From Actinocatenispora sp963805605 (GTDB lineage: Bacteria; Actinomycetota; Actinomycetes; Mycobacteriales; Micromonosporaceae): a DNA stretch of 64,000 nt. A program made the position numbers and the translations under genes. The notes beneath the pieces are model-generated. The model saw only the letters and a list, made by a program, of their open reading frames with translations. It made no database searches and was not told where the DNA came from. The DNA lies in NCBI GenBank assembly GCA_963805605.1, contig CAWDUX010000002.1, positions 434,001-498,000 on the forward strand, given 5' to 3'. Each line of letters starts with the position of its first letter. The stretch's first letter is position 1. This document shows positions 8,052 through 16,541 of the stretch, in pieces.

Positions 8052-8552
8052 GGCTGAGTCGGGCCAGGGCACCGATCTCCAGTGCGACCCAGATCGTGCC
8101 GTCCGGGCCCCCGGTGAGGCCGTGCGGCTCAGCGGCCGTGGTGGGCAGCTCGTACTCCTCGATCCTGTCGTCGACGGTGATCCGGCCGATCCGGCCGGCA
8201 CCGATCTCGACGAACCACAGTGCTCCGTCGGCCCCGGCGGTGATGCCCACCGGCGCGGCACCGGCAGTGGGCAACGGATGCAGGGCGATGCGCCCGTCGA
8301 GGTCGATGCGGCCGATCGCGTTGCCCTGGTTGAGGGTGAACCACAGCGCGTCGTCCGGGCCGGGCACGATGACCGTCGGCCCGCCGGATGCGGGTTGAAG
8401 CGGGTACGAGCTGACCTGACCGCCCGGCTCCAGCCGACCGATATGTCCCTTGTGGACCATTGTGAACCAGAGCGCGCCGCTCCGGCCTGGTGGTAATGGC
8501 GTACGGGCCGGCGCCCGGCTCGGAAACCTGGACCTCGGTTATCGCCGATCAC
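8044..8552 (-). pseudogene. vgb: Decayed virginiamycin B lyase (Vgb) gene
   Basis: Vgb opens streptogramin B by a lyase reaction and is a seven-bladed propeller of about 280-300 residues. The largest open stretch here (138 residues from ATG 8460) has the GPDGALWF-type blades and the family ending IWVALEIGALARL, but only about three blades. Upstream, in a different frame, lie TEVQVSEPGAGPYAITT and then GALWFTMVHKGHIGRL; these join only if one extra base near 8490 is ignored. The true N-terminus has no start in frame. So the gene carries a 1-base insertion and lacks about three central blades compared with full-length Vgb. Confidence 0.7.
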
Positions 8553-8574
8553 TCCACAGTGGATCGAGGCTGTG

Positions 8575-9561
8575 TCAGCTGCCGGCGTCCCACCAGTCGA
8601 GTACGCGCAGCGCCCGCAGCGTGTTCCAACGGCTCGGCCGCCCGTCGCCGTCCTCAAGGTCGAGGTGCACCGATCCCGGGTGCGTGTTCTCCAGCAGCCA
8701 CCGGCCGTCGGCCTGACGCTTGGCGCGTGCGAGTTCGACCGCTTCTCTCAGCCGCAGATCCTGGACATCGGCCCGGCGGAAGTACTCCAGTCCGCGCAGG
8801 ACGTCGTAGTGCCATCTGGTCGGGAACGAGAAGCCCAGCCATGCGTCGTCCACCACCTCGCCGGTGCTCCTCCGGCGGAACAATGACCGTTCCAGCAGGT
8901 ACTCCTCACCCCTGCGGCGGGCGCCGGTGAGCGTGTCCGATCCGCCGGTCGCGCGCTCGTAGGTGAGCAGGCCCTCCAGTACGCAGATGGTGGAGTGAAA
9001 CGAGGACACCGTCGAGCCGTGTTCTGTCTCGCAGTTCCACCCCCCATCGCCGAGCTGGTCAGCGAGCAGGCGGGTGACCAGGCCGTCGACATCGGCACCG
9101 AAGTAGGCCCCGAGGGTCACCGTATGTCCGTTGATGCACGCCTCGACCTCACCGTCGAAGAACGGCGCGCCGTCGTACTCCCAGCGGCAGTTCGCCGCGA
9201 CCAGCGCGACCATCTCTCGAGCGGTGTCGGTGGTCGGGTCGAGGGCGAAGTCGTAGAGTTCCAGCATGGTCGGCAGCGTGGCGGTCCACGGTTGGGTGCC
9301 GTCCCGGGGTGGCTCACCGCGGCCCGGGAAGCACGCACCGCCCATCCACTGACCGTCCGGATCCCGGGATGCCAGCAGCCGGGCACCCCAGCCCTCGGTC
9401 GTCACCCGGGCGCGTTCCGCGGCGACCGTGGCTTCAGGTGAGTCGGTCAGGTCGCGCAGGACCTGCCAACGGATCGCCGGATCGGAGTCGAGCAACCAGT
9501 CCAGCACCGGAGCCGAGGTCCCCTGCGGCGTACGGGTGCTCGCGGAGAGCGAATCGTTCAT
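8575..9561 (-). CDS. Squalene-cyclase/prenyltransferase-fold (alpha/alpha barrel) protein
   Basis: 328 residues from ATG 9561. QW/prenyltransferase-like repeats are visible: ARLLASRDPDGQWMGG, LADQLGDGGWNCE and AKRQADGRWLLENTH. These are DGxW-type repeats of the terpenoid-cyclase toroid. The catalytic DxDD of true squalene-hopene cyclases is not seen. Members of this group are widespread in actinomycetes and are annotated only as cyclase-like or hypothetical. An N-terminal extension to 9828 is rejected as basic and low in complexity. It is divergent from the 9723 gene. Confidence 0.75.
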   Translation of the reverse strand: MNDSLSASTRTPQGTSAPVLDWLLDSDPAIRWQVLRDLTDSPEATVAAERARVTTEGWGARLLASRDPDGQWMGGACFPGRGEPPRDGTQPWTATLPTMLELYDFALDPTTDTAREMVALVAANCRWEYDGAPFFDGEVEACINGHTVTLGAYFGADVDGLVTRLLADQLGDGGWNCETEHGSTVSSFHSTICVLEGLLTYERATGGSDTLTGARRRGEEYLLERSLFRRRSTGEVVDDAWLGFSFPTRWHYDVLRGLEYFRRADVQDLRLREAVELARAKRQADGRWLLENTHPGSVHLDLEDGDGRPSRWNTLRALRVLDWWDAGS

Positions 9562-9722
9562 GGGCGCCAGGCTAGGGCCAGTTCCGGACGTTCTGCTGCC
9601 GGAATCGATATCAGTCCTGGCCTGAGCTGCGCCACGCGCCGGCCGGACCGGACGGCCACGGCCGGATGGGGCATCGCGTGGCGTGACGTAGCCGCCTTGT
9701 CCGGAAAGGGCATGATCGGTAT

Positions 9723-10238
9723 GTGTCCGACCTCGGGAGTGCAGACTACGAGCCGCGCTGGCTGCACGACCGCGAGGCGATCGTGCGGGCACACGGCCGC
9801 CGCCTGGCGCTGCTGGCCGGGCAGACACTGGCGCACGTCTGGCTGGTCTGGGACGAGGCAGGCGACGAGTGGTTCGACGACTGTCCGGTGCTGCTCGACC
9901 TCGGAGATCAGCGGGTCGAGATCAACCATCAGAAGTTCAACGACCTGTCCATCACCTTCAACAGCGTCGACGTCGCCCGGCCGGTGGCGTGGCTCGGTGC
10001 CGACGATCTCGGGCTGTGCTGGCGGGCCGAACCGCTACCGCACCTGGCCGTCCTGCGAGGTCAGCGACTCCGCGACGTTACACTGCTCGAATGGGCGGGC
10101 GGGGACCTCGCCGCCGGCAGCATGGCCCTGTGTTTCACCTTCGGCACCGGACAGCTCACCGTCCTCAACGCGCTGGATGCCAACGGATTGGACTTCGGTC
10201 CACCCGATGTGCACTGGCATCAACATCCGCTGCGTTGA
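9723..10238 (+). CDS. Uncharacterised conserved-looking soluble protein
   Basis: 171 residues from a GTG start (MSDLGSADYEPRWLHD). No signal peptide or membrane segment is seen. The composition is mixed and globular, with many Trp (HVWLVWDEAGDEWFDD, WHQHPLR). Codon use is the same strong GC3 pattern as its neighbours, and the frame is uninterrupted, which supports a real gene. I do not recognise the family. The single-domain size and acidic surface are compatible with an immunity or accessory protein, but nothing adjacent (such as a toxin) supports that. It ends 61 bases before the convergent hydrolase. Confidence 0.65.
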   Translation: MSDLGSADYEPRWLHDREAIVRAHGRRLALLAGQTLAHVWLVWDEAGDEWFDDCPVLLDLGDQRVEINHQKFNDLSITFNSVDVARPVAWLGADDLGLCWRAEPLPHLAVLRGQRLRDVTLLEWAGGDLAAGSMALCFTFGTGQLTVLNALDANGLDFGPPDVHWHQHPLR

Positions 10239-10299
10239 TCACGGCGCGGTGGAGACATCCACGTCGCTCGGGCTGATCGCCAGAGAGCGGTCGCCAACG

Positions 10300-11190
10300 C
10301 TATTCGGCGCTGTCGACGAGCTCCTCTGGAACCGGCTGGGACAGGAAACCGGTCAACAGGGCGGTGAGGGCATCCGGGTCCTCGCGCCACGGCTCATGCC
10401 CGGCACCCGCGATGATCGCCAGCCTGCCGTCCGGTACCACGGAACGGATACGCTCGATACTCCACAGTGGACGAGGGTCGCATTGACCGTGCACCACCAG
10501 CACCGGGGCGGTGATCGACGCGGCCCACACGGCGATCTGCGGCACGCTCCAGGAACTCGCCTCCGCCTGCAGCTCCCGGTTGGCCCGTACGTTCACCTCG
10601 TATCGCGCGGTCAGCGCATCCCGCCGGGCCATCTCCATACCCTGCACCGGATCGGCATGGTCGGTGCACCAGCACAGGGTCAGGTACTCGACCTCCTCGT
10701 CCGCGGTCCTCTCCCGGTCACGCAGCTGCCTACGTCGTGCCAGTTGCTCCGGCGTCAACCGTCGGGCCTCCTCGGCCCGGTAGTCGAACTTCCACTCCTC
10801 CCCGGGGCCGAGCCCGCAACAGAAGACCACCCGCTCGACATGCTCCGGATGCGTCCACGCGTACGCCAGGGCGAGCGTGGCACCCCAGGAATGCCCGAAC
10901 ACCGACCAGGTCCCGTACCCCCAGTGTTGGCGCAATGCCTCGACATCAGCCACCGCACGGGACACCGAGTAGTCCTCCGGGCCGGTCGACCAGCCGCAGT
11001 TTCGCTGGTGGAAGCGGTGTGTACGGTGCCGAGGGAGCAGCTGCGCGACCGGCTCCAGATAGTCCCACATCCCCGGACCGCCGTGGCACAGCAGCACGGG
11101 CGGCCCGTCCGGGGCGCCGGTGGTGACGGTGCGCAGTGCCGCATCGTCGTCGGTCCGGACGGTCTCGCGGTGTTCGTTCGGATCCGGCAC
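10300..11190 (-). CDS. Alpha/beta hydrolase, proline iminopeptidase-like
   Basis: About 296 residues. The oxyanion segment LLCHGGPGMWDYL (HGGPG) is the signature of the prolyl aminopeptidase branch. The nucleophile elbow is GHSWGA (Ser), the acid is probably the Asp of HGQCDPR, and the base is His in GAGHEPW. RFHQRNCGWS matches the DQRGxGxS-like loop, with changes. I chose GTG 11190, ten bases after the SDR stop; an upstream start at 11253 lies inside the SDR gene and adds no family sequence. It is probably co-transcribed with the SDR as a small catabolic pair. Substrate unknown. Confidence 0.85.
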   Translation of the reverse strand: MPDPNEHRETVRTDDDAALRTVTTGAPDGPPVLLCHGGPGMWDYLEPVAQLLPRHRTHRFHQRNCGWSTGPEDYSVSRAVADVEALRQHWGYGTWSVFGHSWGATLALAYAWTHPEHVERVVFCCGLGPGEEWKFDYRAEEARRLTPEQLARRRQLRDRERTADEEVEYLTLCWCTDHADPVQGMEMARRDALTARYEVNVRANRELQAEASSWSVPQIAVWAASITAPVLVVHGQCDPRPLWSIERIRSVVPDGRLAIIAGAGHEPWREDPDALTALLTGFLSQPVPEELVDSAE

Positions 11191-11200
11191 GCTACCGAAT

Positions 11201-11980
11201 TTACCGCTTACGTAGCCGCAGGGAAGTCCAACTGGCGTCGGCGCTCCAACCACCGTCCACCGGCAACGCCACCCCGTTGATGAAACCGGAACGTTCCGGA
11301 TCGGCCAGGAACGCCACCGCGGTGGCGATGTCGCCCGGCACCGCGAAGCGTCCCATCGGTACCTGGTTGTGGATGTCCTCGTCGGTGTAACCGCCGGCGG
11401 ACTGGTCGGCGGCGTCCATACCGGTCTTCACCCAACCCGGGCACACCGCGTTGACCCGTACCCCGCGTCCGCCCCACTCGGCGGCCAGCGTACGGGTGAG
11501 CCCCACCAGACCGTGCTTGGAGGCGTTGTACGCGGACCGGTCGGAGACCCCGCGTAGGCCGGCGATCGACGCGATGTTGACGATCGACCCGGTGCCGGCC
11601 GCCAGCATCGCGGTACCCAACGCCCGGCACAGCAGGAACGGCCCGGTCAGATTGACCTCCAGTACCCGCCGCCACTGTGCTGGGGTGGTCAGCTCGGCCG
11701 GGGTCAGCATCGAGATGCCGGCATTGTTGACCAGGACATCCACCCGGCCGAAGCGTTCGGCGACCCGGTCGGCGAGCGACTGGACCGCGTCGTCGTCCGA
11801 GACGTCCGCGGTGACCGCGATGGCCTCCGCGCCATGCCCGTACACCGCCTGCAGCGCCTCGTCCGGCTCCTGCAGATCGACCAGCGCCAGCGCGTACCCC
11901 TCGCTGGCCAGCCGCTCCGCGACCTGCCGCCCGATGCCCTGTGCCGCTCCCGTCACCACCGCAACCCGTGTGCCGCTCAT
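11201..11980 (-). CDS. Short-chain dehydrogenase/reductase
   Basis: 259 residues of classical SDR architecture. The cofactor loop is TGAAQGIG near residue 12, with NNAG near 88, the catalytic Ser in SIVNIASIAG, and YNASKHG (YxxxK) near 155. The ending GVALPVDGGW is the standard substrate-loop/PVDGG motif of the FabG-like group. An NAD(P)-dependent alcohol or ketone conversion is expected, with no substrate evidence. It is the first gene of a two-gene operon with the alpha/beta hydrolase. Confidence 0.9.
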   Translation of the reverse strand: MSGTRVAVVTGAAQGIGRQVAERLASEGYALALVDLQEPDEALQAVYGHGAEAIAVTADVSDDDAVQSLADRVAERFGRVDVLVNNAGISMLTPAELTTPAQWRRVLEVNLTGPFLLCRALGTAMLAAGTGSIVNIASIAGLRGVSDRSAYNASKHGLVGLTRTLAAEWGGRGVRVNAVCPGWVKTGMDAADQSAGGYTDEDIHNQVPMGRFAVPGDIATAVAFLADPERSGFINGVALPVDGGWSADASWTSLRLRKR

Positions 11981-12140
11981 GCCCGGACTCTAACCGTTGT
12001 AGTGGCGCGGGACACCCGACCACCGGGTGCCGCCGGTCGGGTCGTTGTTCCACGGCACCTCAGGCGTCCACGGGCGTCGACGGCCAGGGCATGGGCTGGG
12101 GCGCGTCGCCAGATCCGCCGACGCGACACCACACGCCGGC

Positions 12141-13745
12141 TCAGGGCATCCGGTCGTACGCGGGCAGGGTCAGGAAGTCGACGAAGTCGTCGGCCAGTGC
12201 CACCTCGGTGAACAGCGCGCTGGCCGCATCGAAGGAGTCCGGGTCGTAGTCGTTGCCCAGCGCGACCCGCACCTTGTCGAGTTCCTCCGCGAGCACCTGT
12301 TCGACCAGGGCGCGGGTGACCTTCTCCCCGCCTGCGAGGGTCACGTCGTTGTGCAGCCACTGCCAGATCTGCGAACGGGAGATCTCCGCGGTCGCGGCGT
12401 CCTCCATCAGGTTGAAGATCCCGACCGCGCCGGAACCCTTCAGCCAGGCCGCCAGGTACTGCAGGCCGACACTGACCCCGTTACGCAGCCCATCGAGCGT
12501 CGCTTTGCCCGGCGTGGCCGCCACGTTGAGCAGCTCGTCCGCCGTCACCTTGACATCCTCACGGGTGCGGTGCCGCTGGTTGGGGGAATCTCCCAGCACC
12601 GCGTCGAAGATCTCCCGGCACACCGGTACCAGATCGGGATGGGCGACCCAGGAACCGTCAAAGCCGTCACCGGCCTCACGTTCCTTGTCCTGCCGGACCT
12701 TGGCCAGCGCGGTCGCGTTGACTTCCGGGTCACGCCGGCTGGGGATGAACGCCGCCATCCCACCGATCGCGTGTGCGCCACGCTTGTGGCAGGTCTGCAC
12801 GAGCAGTTCGGTGTAGGCGCGCATGAACGGCGCGGTCATGGTGACCGCATTGCGGTCGGGTAGTAGGAAGCGCTCACCCCGGCTACGGAACTTCTTGATG
12901 ATGCTGAACAGATAGTCCCACCGGCCGGCGTTCAGGCCGGCGGAATGCTCCCGCAGTTCGTAGAGGATCTCCTCCATACAGAATGCGGCCGGGATCGTCT
13001 CGATCAGCACGGTGGCCCGGATCGTGCCGCGGGCCAGGCCGAGCAGATCCTCCACGTGGGTGAACACGTCGTTCCACAACCGCGCTTCCAGATGGCTCTC
13101 CATCTTCGGCAGATAGTAGTAGACGCCCTGGCCCCGGTCACGCTGGCGTTCGGCGCAGTGCGTGACGTAGAGGGTGAAGTCGAACAGGCTTCCGGATACC
13201 GGTTCACCGTCGACCAGGACATGCTTTTCGGGCAGATGCCAACCGCGGGGCCGTACCACGATGGTGGCGAGTTCCTCGCCGAGCTCGTAACGCTTGCCCT
13301 CGGGGCTGCTGAAGTCGATGGTGCGGTCCAACGCGTCGCCCAGGTTCAGCTGGCCGGTGACCATGTTCTCCCACAACGGGGTGTTGGCGTCCTCGAAGTC
13401 GGCCAGCCACACCTTCGCCCCGGAATTGAGCGCGTTGATGGTCATCTTGCGGTCCGTCGGGCCGGTGATCTCCACCCGGCGGTCCGCCAGGCCGGGCGCG
13501 GGGGAGGCGACCTGCCAGTCTTCGCCGCGGATCTTGCCGGTGTCGGTGGGAAAGTCCAACGATCCGCCCGCGTGCAGCCTGTTCTGCTGCTCGACCCGGG
13601 CCGCGAGCAGTTCCCGGCGGCGTGGATCGAACCGACGGTGCAGATCGGCCAGCAGGGTGAGCGCCTCGGGGGTCAGCACCTCGTGGTACCGGTCGTGGAT
13701 CTCGCCGGTGATGGTCACACCGTCCGGGGTCGAAAGCTCCGGCAT
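12141..13745 (-). CDS. aceB: Malate synthase A
   Basis: Condenses glyoxylate and acetyl-CoA to malate in the glyoxylate shunt (cytosol). The 534 residues match the A-type length. The family signature is present as REHSAGLNAGRWDYLF; also seen are VLIETIPAAF, the TMTAPFMRAY stretch and the C-terminal NGVSVGLQYLAAWL. ATG 13745 is preferred because GAGG sits seven bases upstream; an ATG six codons earlier has no ribosome site. Divergent from an IclR regulator across 100 bases, the arrangement expected of IclR control of glyoxylate or allantoin-type genes. No isocitrate lyase gene is in the window. Confidence 0.96.
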   Translation of the reverse strand: MPELSTPDGVTITGEIHDRYHEVLTPEALTLLADLHRRFDPRRRELLAARVEQQNRLHAGGSLDFPTDTGKIRGEDWQVASPAPGLADRRVEITGPTDRKMTINALNSGAKVWLADFEDANTPLWENMVTGQLNLGDALDRTIDFSSPEGKRYELGEELATIVVRPRGWHLPEKHVLVDGEPVSGSLFDFTLYVTHCAERQRDRGQGVYYYLPKMESHLEARLWNDVFTHVEDLLGLARGTIRATVLIETIPAAFCMEEILYELREHSAGLNAGRWDYLFSIIKKFRSRGERFLLPDRNAVTMTAPFMRAYTELLVQTCHKRGAHAIGGMAAFIPSRRDPEVNATALAKVRQDKEREAGDGFDGSWVAHPDLVPVCREIFDAVLGDSPNQRHRTREDVKVTADELLNVAATPGKATLDGLRNGVSVGLQYLAAWLKGSGAVGIFNLMEDAATAEISRSQIWQWLHNDVTLAGGEKVTRALVEQVLAEELDKVRVALGNDYDPDSFDAASALFTEVALADDFVDFLTLPAYDRMP

Positions 13746-13764
13746 GGTTGCCTCATTTCGCATG

Positions 13765-13791
13765 GTGGAATGCCATTTCTTTTTGTGGAAT
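13765..13791. promoter_or_regulatory. Candidate IclR operator between aceB and its regulator
   Basis: GTGGAAT occurs twice in direct orientation, at 13765-13771 and 13785-13791 (20 bases start to start, about two helical turns). A 9-base palindrome AATG-C-CATT lies at 13769-13777 between them. This A/T-rich patch is the only low-GC stretch in the divergent region, and IclR regulators often bind TGGAA-type half-sites. Assignment to the adjacent IclR protein is inference. Confidence 0.5.
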
Positions 13792-13845
13792 ACTCAGCAC
13801 GATACCTGGGATCGGAACGACGCGGCAACCGAAGGAGAAACACCG

Positions 13846-14604
13846 ATGGCCGGACCTACCGGTGGAGCACAGTCCGTCGAGCGCACGCTCGAACTGCTCG
13901 GCGCGCTCGGCGACGCGGACCGCTCGCTCACCCTCACCGAACTGGCCGGCACTGTCGGCCTCGCGCCGCCCACCGCACACCGACTGGTACGCAGCCTTGT
14001 CCGGTACGGCTACGTGCGGCAGGAACCGTCACGTCGCTACACGCTCGGACCCCGCCTGGTATTCCTCGGCGAACGGGCCGGTCGACTGCTCGGCGGCTGG
14101 GCGCAGCCCTATCTCGCCCAACTACGCGACAGCACCGGCGAGACCACCAATCTGGCCCTGCTCGACGGCGACGAGATCGTGTACGTCACCCAGTCCGCCA
14201 GCCGGCACCAGATGCGGATCTTCACCGAACCCGGCAGCCGGGTGCTGCCACACGGCACCGCCGTGGGAAAGGCGTTGCTGGCCAAACTTCCGGATGAGGC
14301 GGTACGCGCCCTGTTGTCCCGTACCGGAATGCCGGCCCGCACCGACGCAACCATCACCGACCCGGACCACTTCCTCGTACACCTGAAGGAAGTACGGCGG
14401 GCCGGCTACGCGGTCGACGACGGCGAACAGGAGACCAGCGTGCGGTGCCTGGGAATGGCGGTACCGGATGCGCCAACTCCGATGGCAGTGTCGGTTTCCG
14501 GCCCTGCGGGGCGCATCACCGACGCCACCGAGCAACGGTTCGTACCTGAACTGAGGCGGGTCACGGCAGAAATGGGCCGCGCGTTGTCATCCTCGGCAGG
14601 TTAG
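13846..14604 (+). CDS. IclR-family transcriptional regulator
   Basis: 252 residues. N-terminal winged helix: QSVERTLELLGALGD, then LTLTELAGTVGLAPPTAHRL. The C-terminal effector domain includes TNLALLDGDEIVYVTQS, LPHGTAVGKALLA, and GYAVDDGEQETSVRCLGMAV, the signature loop of the IclR ligand pocket. ATG 13846 has GAAGGAG nine bases upstream, so longer readings are rejected. Its place divergent from aceB suggests control of malate synthase, with glyoxylate, pyruvate or allantoin-pathway intermediates as plausible ligands. Confidence 0.92.
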   Translation: MAGPTGGAQSVERTLELLGALGDADRSLTLTELAGTVGLAPPTAHRLVRSLVRYGYVRQEPSRRYTLGPRLVFLGERAGRLLGGWAQPYLAQLRDSTGETTNLALLDGDEIVYVTQSASRHQMRIFTEPGSRVLPHGTAVGKALLAKLPDEAVRALLSRTGMPARTDATITDPDHFLVHLKEVRRAGYAVDDGEQETSVRCLGMAVPDAPTPMAVSVSGPAGRITDATEQRFVPELRRVTAEMGRALSSSAG

Positions 14605-15169
14605 TGCGGCTACGCTCAGACCACGCTCAATCTCATTGGTGGGCACGGAAAATGCGAGCGCAATCGGACCCACACTACCGGCGATCCTGGACAGAGCAGG
14701 AAAACGAATCTCGCGAATTTCCGGTGCGTTGCGCAAACGCGGTGCACAGTGGACATATGAGTGACCGTGGTGGACCGCGCATCTACTGGTGTCTGCGGTA
14801 TCGACAGGTCGGGCCAAGCGCCGAACAGCGCGCCGACCGCCTGTTGCGGCACCCGCAGGCCACCGCAGCGGCCGCCCGCCGCGCTCTGCGACAGCTCAAC
14901 CGGACACCGGACGCCCCAGGCGTCCGCCGGGGAGGTAGCACCGACTGACGGCACAGCCGTCGGTCCCACGGTGATGTTGACGCGACCCAAGAGGAGCCGA
15001 TCACGCGAGCCGGCACAGCACGACGGACTGAGAACCATGCCGAGCACGCACCGTGATACGTCAGCAGTCACCGGAATCCACTGGACGCGGGGGCAGGACC
15101 GCGGTCACGACCGTGGTTGGCACATCGCCGATGACCCCCCGAACGTTTCGACAAGGGGAGGACGTAGAC
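14605..15169. other. 565-base region with at most one small ORF
   Basis: Between the IclR gene and the histone-like gene there is no strongly coding frame. The first 150 bases are less GC-rich than the surroundings (around 14640-14760) and may carry promoter elements. One possible 63-residue ORF (14757) is listed separately. The end (15150-15170) holds the GGGGAGGA ribosome site of the histone-like gene. No RNA gene or long repeat is recognised. Confidence 0.5.
14757..14948 (+). CDS. Possible small basic protein, unknown
   Basis: 63 residues starting MSDRGGPRIYWCLRYRQVGP, with a strongly basic Ala/Arg helix in the second half. The ribosome site is weak (GTGGA close to ATG). Codon use in the second half is compatible with coding. 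It is listed because the preceding A/T-richer region looks like a promoter and nothing else occupies the interval. No family is recognised; it may be chance. Confidence 0.3.
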   Translation: MSDRGGPRIYWCLRYRQVGPSAEQRADRLLRHPQATAAAARRALRQLNRTPDAPGVRRGGSTD

Positions 15170-16324
15170 ATGGCCACAACCGCCAAGGCAACCGCAAAGC
15201 GGCGCAGCACCACCCGCAAGCCCAGCTCGGGTACCCGTTCCGAGGCACGCAGGACCTCGGCCGCGGCCTCGGGTACCCGACGGACCGCCACCGCCCGTAC
15301 CCGGGCGGCGAAGAAGACGGCAACGCGTAGCCCGGCCAGCAAGCGCACCGTGGCGAAGCGGGCGCCGGCAAAGCGCAGCACGGTCAAGCGGGCCACCGCC
15401 AAGCGCGCTGGTACCGCGAAGCGCGCCACCGCCGCCAAGCGGACGAGCACCGCCCGTAAGACGGCGACCGCTCGTAAGGCGCCGGCTCGCAAGACGGCGA
15501 CCGCCCGCAAGACGGCTGCCCGTAAGGCGACGACCGCTCGCAAGACAGTCGCCCGTAAGGCGACGACCGCCCGCAAGACGGCTGCCCGTAAGGCGACGAC
15601 CGCTCGCAAGACAGTCGCCCGCAAGGCGACGACCGCCCGCAAGGCAACGACCGCCCGCAGGGCAACGACCGCCCGAACCACCGCGGCGCGCAAGGCCGCA
15701 GCGAAGCGGACCACGGCCAGGAAGACCACCAGCCCACGTAAGGCGACGACCGCCCGTAAGACGGCGACTGCCCGTAAGGCACCTGCCCGTAAGGCGACAA
15801 CCGCCCGTAAGACGGCGACTGCCCGTAAGGCACCTGCCCGTAAGGCGACAACCGCCCGTAAGACGGCGACTGCCCGTAAGGCACCTGCCCGTAAGGCACC
15901 TGCCCGTAAGGCACCTGCCCGTAAGGCGACAACCGCCCGTAAGACGGCGACCGTCCGTAAGGCACCTGCCCGTAAGGCGACAACCGCCCGCAAGACGGCG
16001 ACTGCCCGCAAGACACCGGCCACGCGGCGGACGACGACCAAGCGGGCCGCCGCCGCACGCTCCAGGACCGGTGCGCGCAGCACGGCCAGGCGCGCTACCA
16101 CAGCACGCCGGGCCACCGGAATCCGCCGGTCGGCGACGGGCCGGGCGATCAGTACGAAGGTGGCCGCGATCCGGCGGACCACGGTGAGCAAGATCGGTGC
16201 GGCCCGCCGCGGCACGGTCTCGTCGAAGCCGAAACGGGCCGGTGGGTCGATCCGGACGAGGCGTTCCGCGACCGGTTCCATGACCCGGACCGCGGCGCGC
16301 GCCGTCGGCCGGTCGGTCCACTGA
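15170..16324 (+). CDS. Histone H1-like Lys/Ala/Arg-rich repeat protein without HU domain
   Basis: 384 residues, almost entirely Ala, Thr, Lys, Arg and Pro: ARKTATARKAPARKATT-type repeats fill residues about 95-290, with less regular basic tails before and after. Unlike the HU-tail protein at 46743 it has no N-terminal HU fold, so it is purely an H1-like tail. Such proteins bind DNA non-specifically through lysine/proline repeats (AKKA/PAKK-type) and compact the nucleoid; that is family knowledge, and binding here is inferred. ATG 15170 follows GGGGAGGACGTAGAC. The protein is likely disordered, and the repeats make its length unstable. Confidence 0.85.
   Translation: MATTAKATAKRRSTTRKPSSGTRSEARRTSAAASGTRRTATARTRAAKKTATRSPASKRTVAKRAPAKRSTVKRATAKRAGTAKRATAAKRTSTARKTATARKAPARKTATARKTAARKATTARKTVARKATTARKTAARKATTARKTVARKATTARKATTARRATTARTTAARKAAAKRTTARKTTSPRKATTARKTATARKAPARKATTARKTATARKAPARKATTARKTATARKAPARKAPARKAPARKATTARKTATVRKAPARKATTARKTATARKTPATRRTTTKRAAAARSRTGARSTARRATTARRATGIRRSATGRAISTKVAAIRRTTVSKIGAARRGTVSSKPKRAGGSIRTRRSATGSMTRTAARAVGRSVH
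15740..16023 (+). repeat. 51-base in-frame tandem repeats inside the H1-like gene
   Basis: A 51-base unit encoding K-ATT-AR-K-TAT-AR-K-AP-AR starts at 15740, 15791 and 15842. A 15-base sub-unit (KAPAR) is extra-duplicated near 15890-15920, and further diverged units follow to 16023. Units 2 and 3 are nearly identical in DNA, including synonymous positions, which indicates recent duplication. A shorter-period array of the same kind (KATTARK/TVARK) precedes it at about 15470-15660. Confidence 0.9.
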
Positions 16325-16541
16325 CGGTGGGCAGCAACCTGGTGGATCCTGCGCCGGTGCTGACCCGAGGAAGTGCATCACCCGCTGCGCCGCGGGCCGG
16401 GATCGGATGAGTCCCCGCTCGCGGCGCAGCCTTCTGCCGTCAGACCCGGATCCCGGCCGGTACGTAGCTCTCGGCCCCGGTGTGACGTTTGTCCAACCAG
16501 ATCCGGATGTCGCTGTCGCAACGGTGCGGTTGAATGGCCGC

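Noticed and set aside
9562..9828. N-terminal extension of the squalene-cyclase-like protein
   Set aside because: Arg/Ser-rich low-complexity frame crossing the divergent promoter; ATG 9561 starts the recognisable domain.
13294..13845. Upstream extension of the IclR gene
   Set aside because: Lies antisense inside aceB; the ATG at 13846 has a good ribosome site and starts the family homology.
15470..16023. CRISPR-like array
   Set aside because: Units are contiguous, in-frame and encode a basic repeat protein; no unique spacers and no cas genes.
15061..16281. Long antisense open frame over the H1-like gene
   Set aside because: A by-product of the repetitive AAG/CGT codons; its sequence is Val/Leu/Arg repeats without ribosome site.
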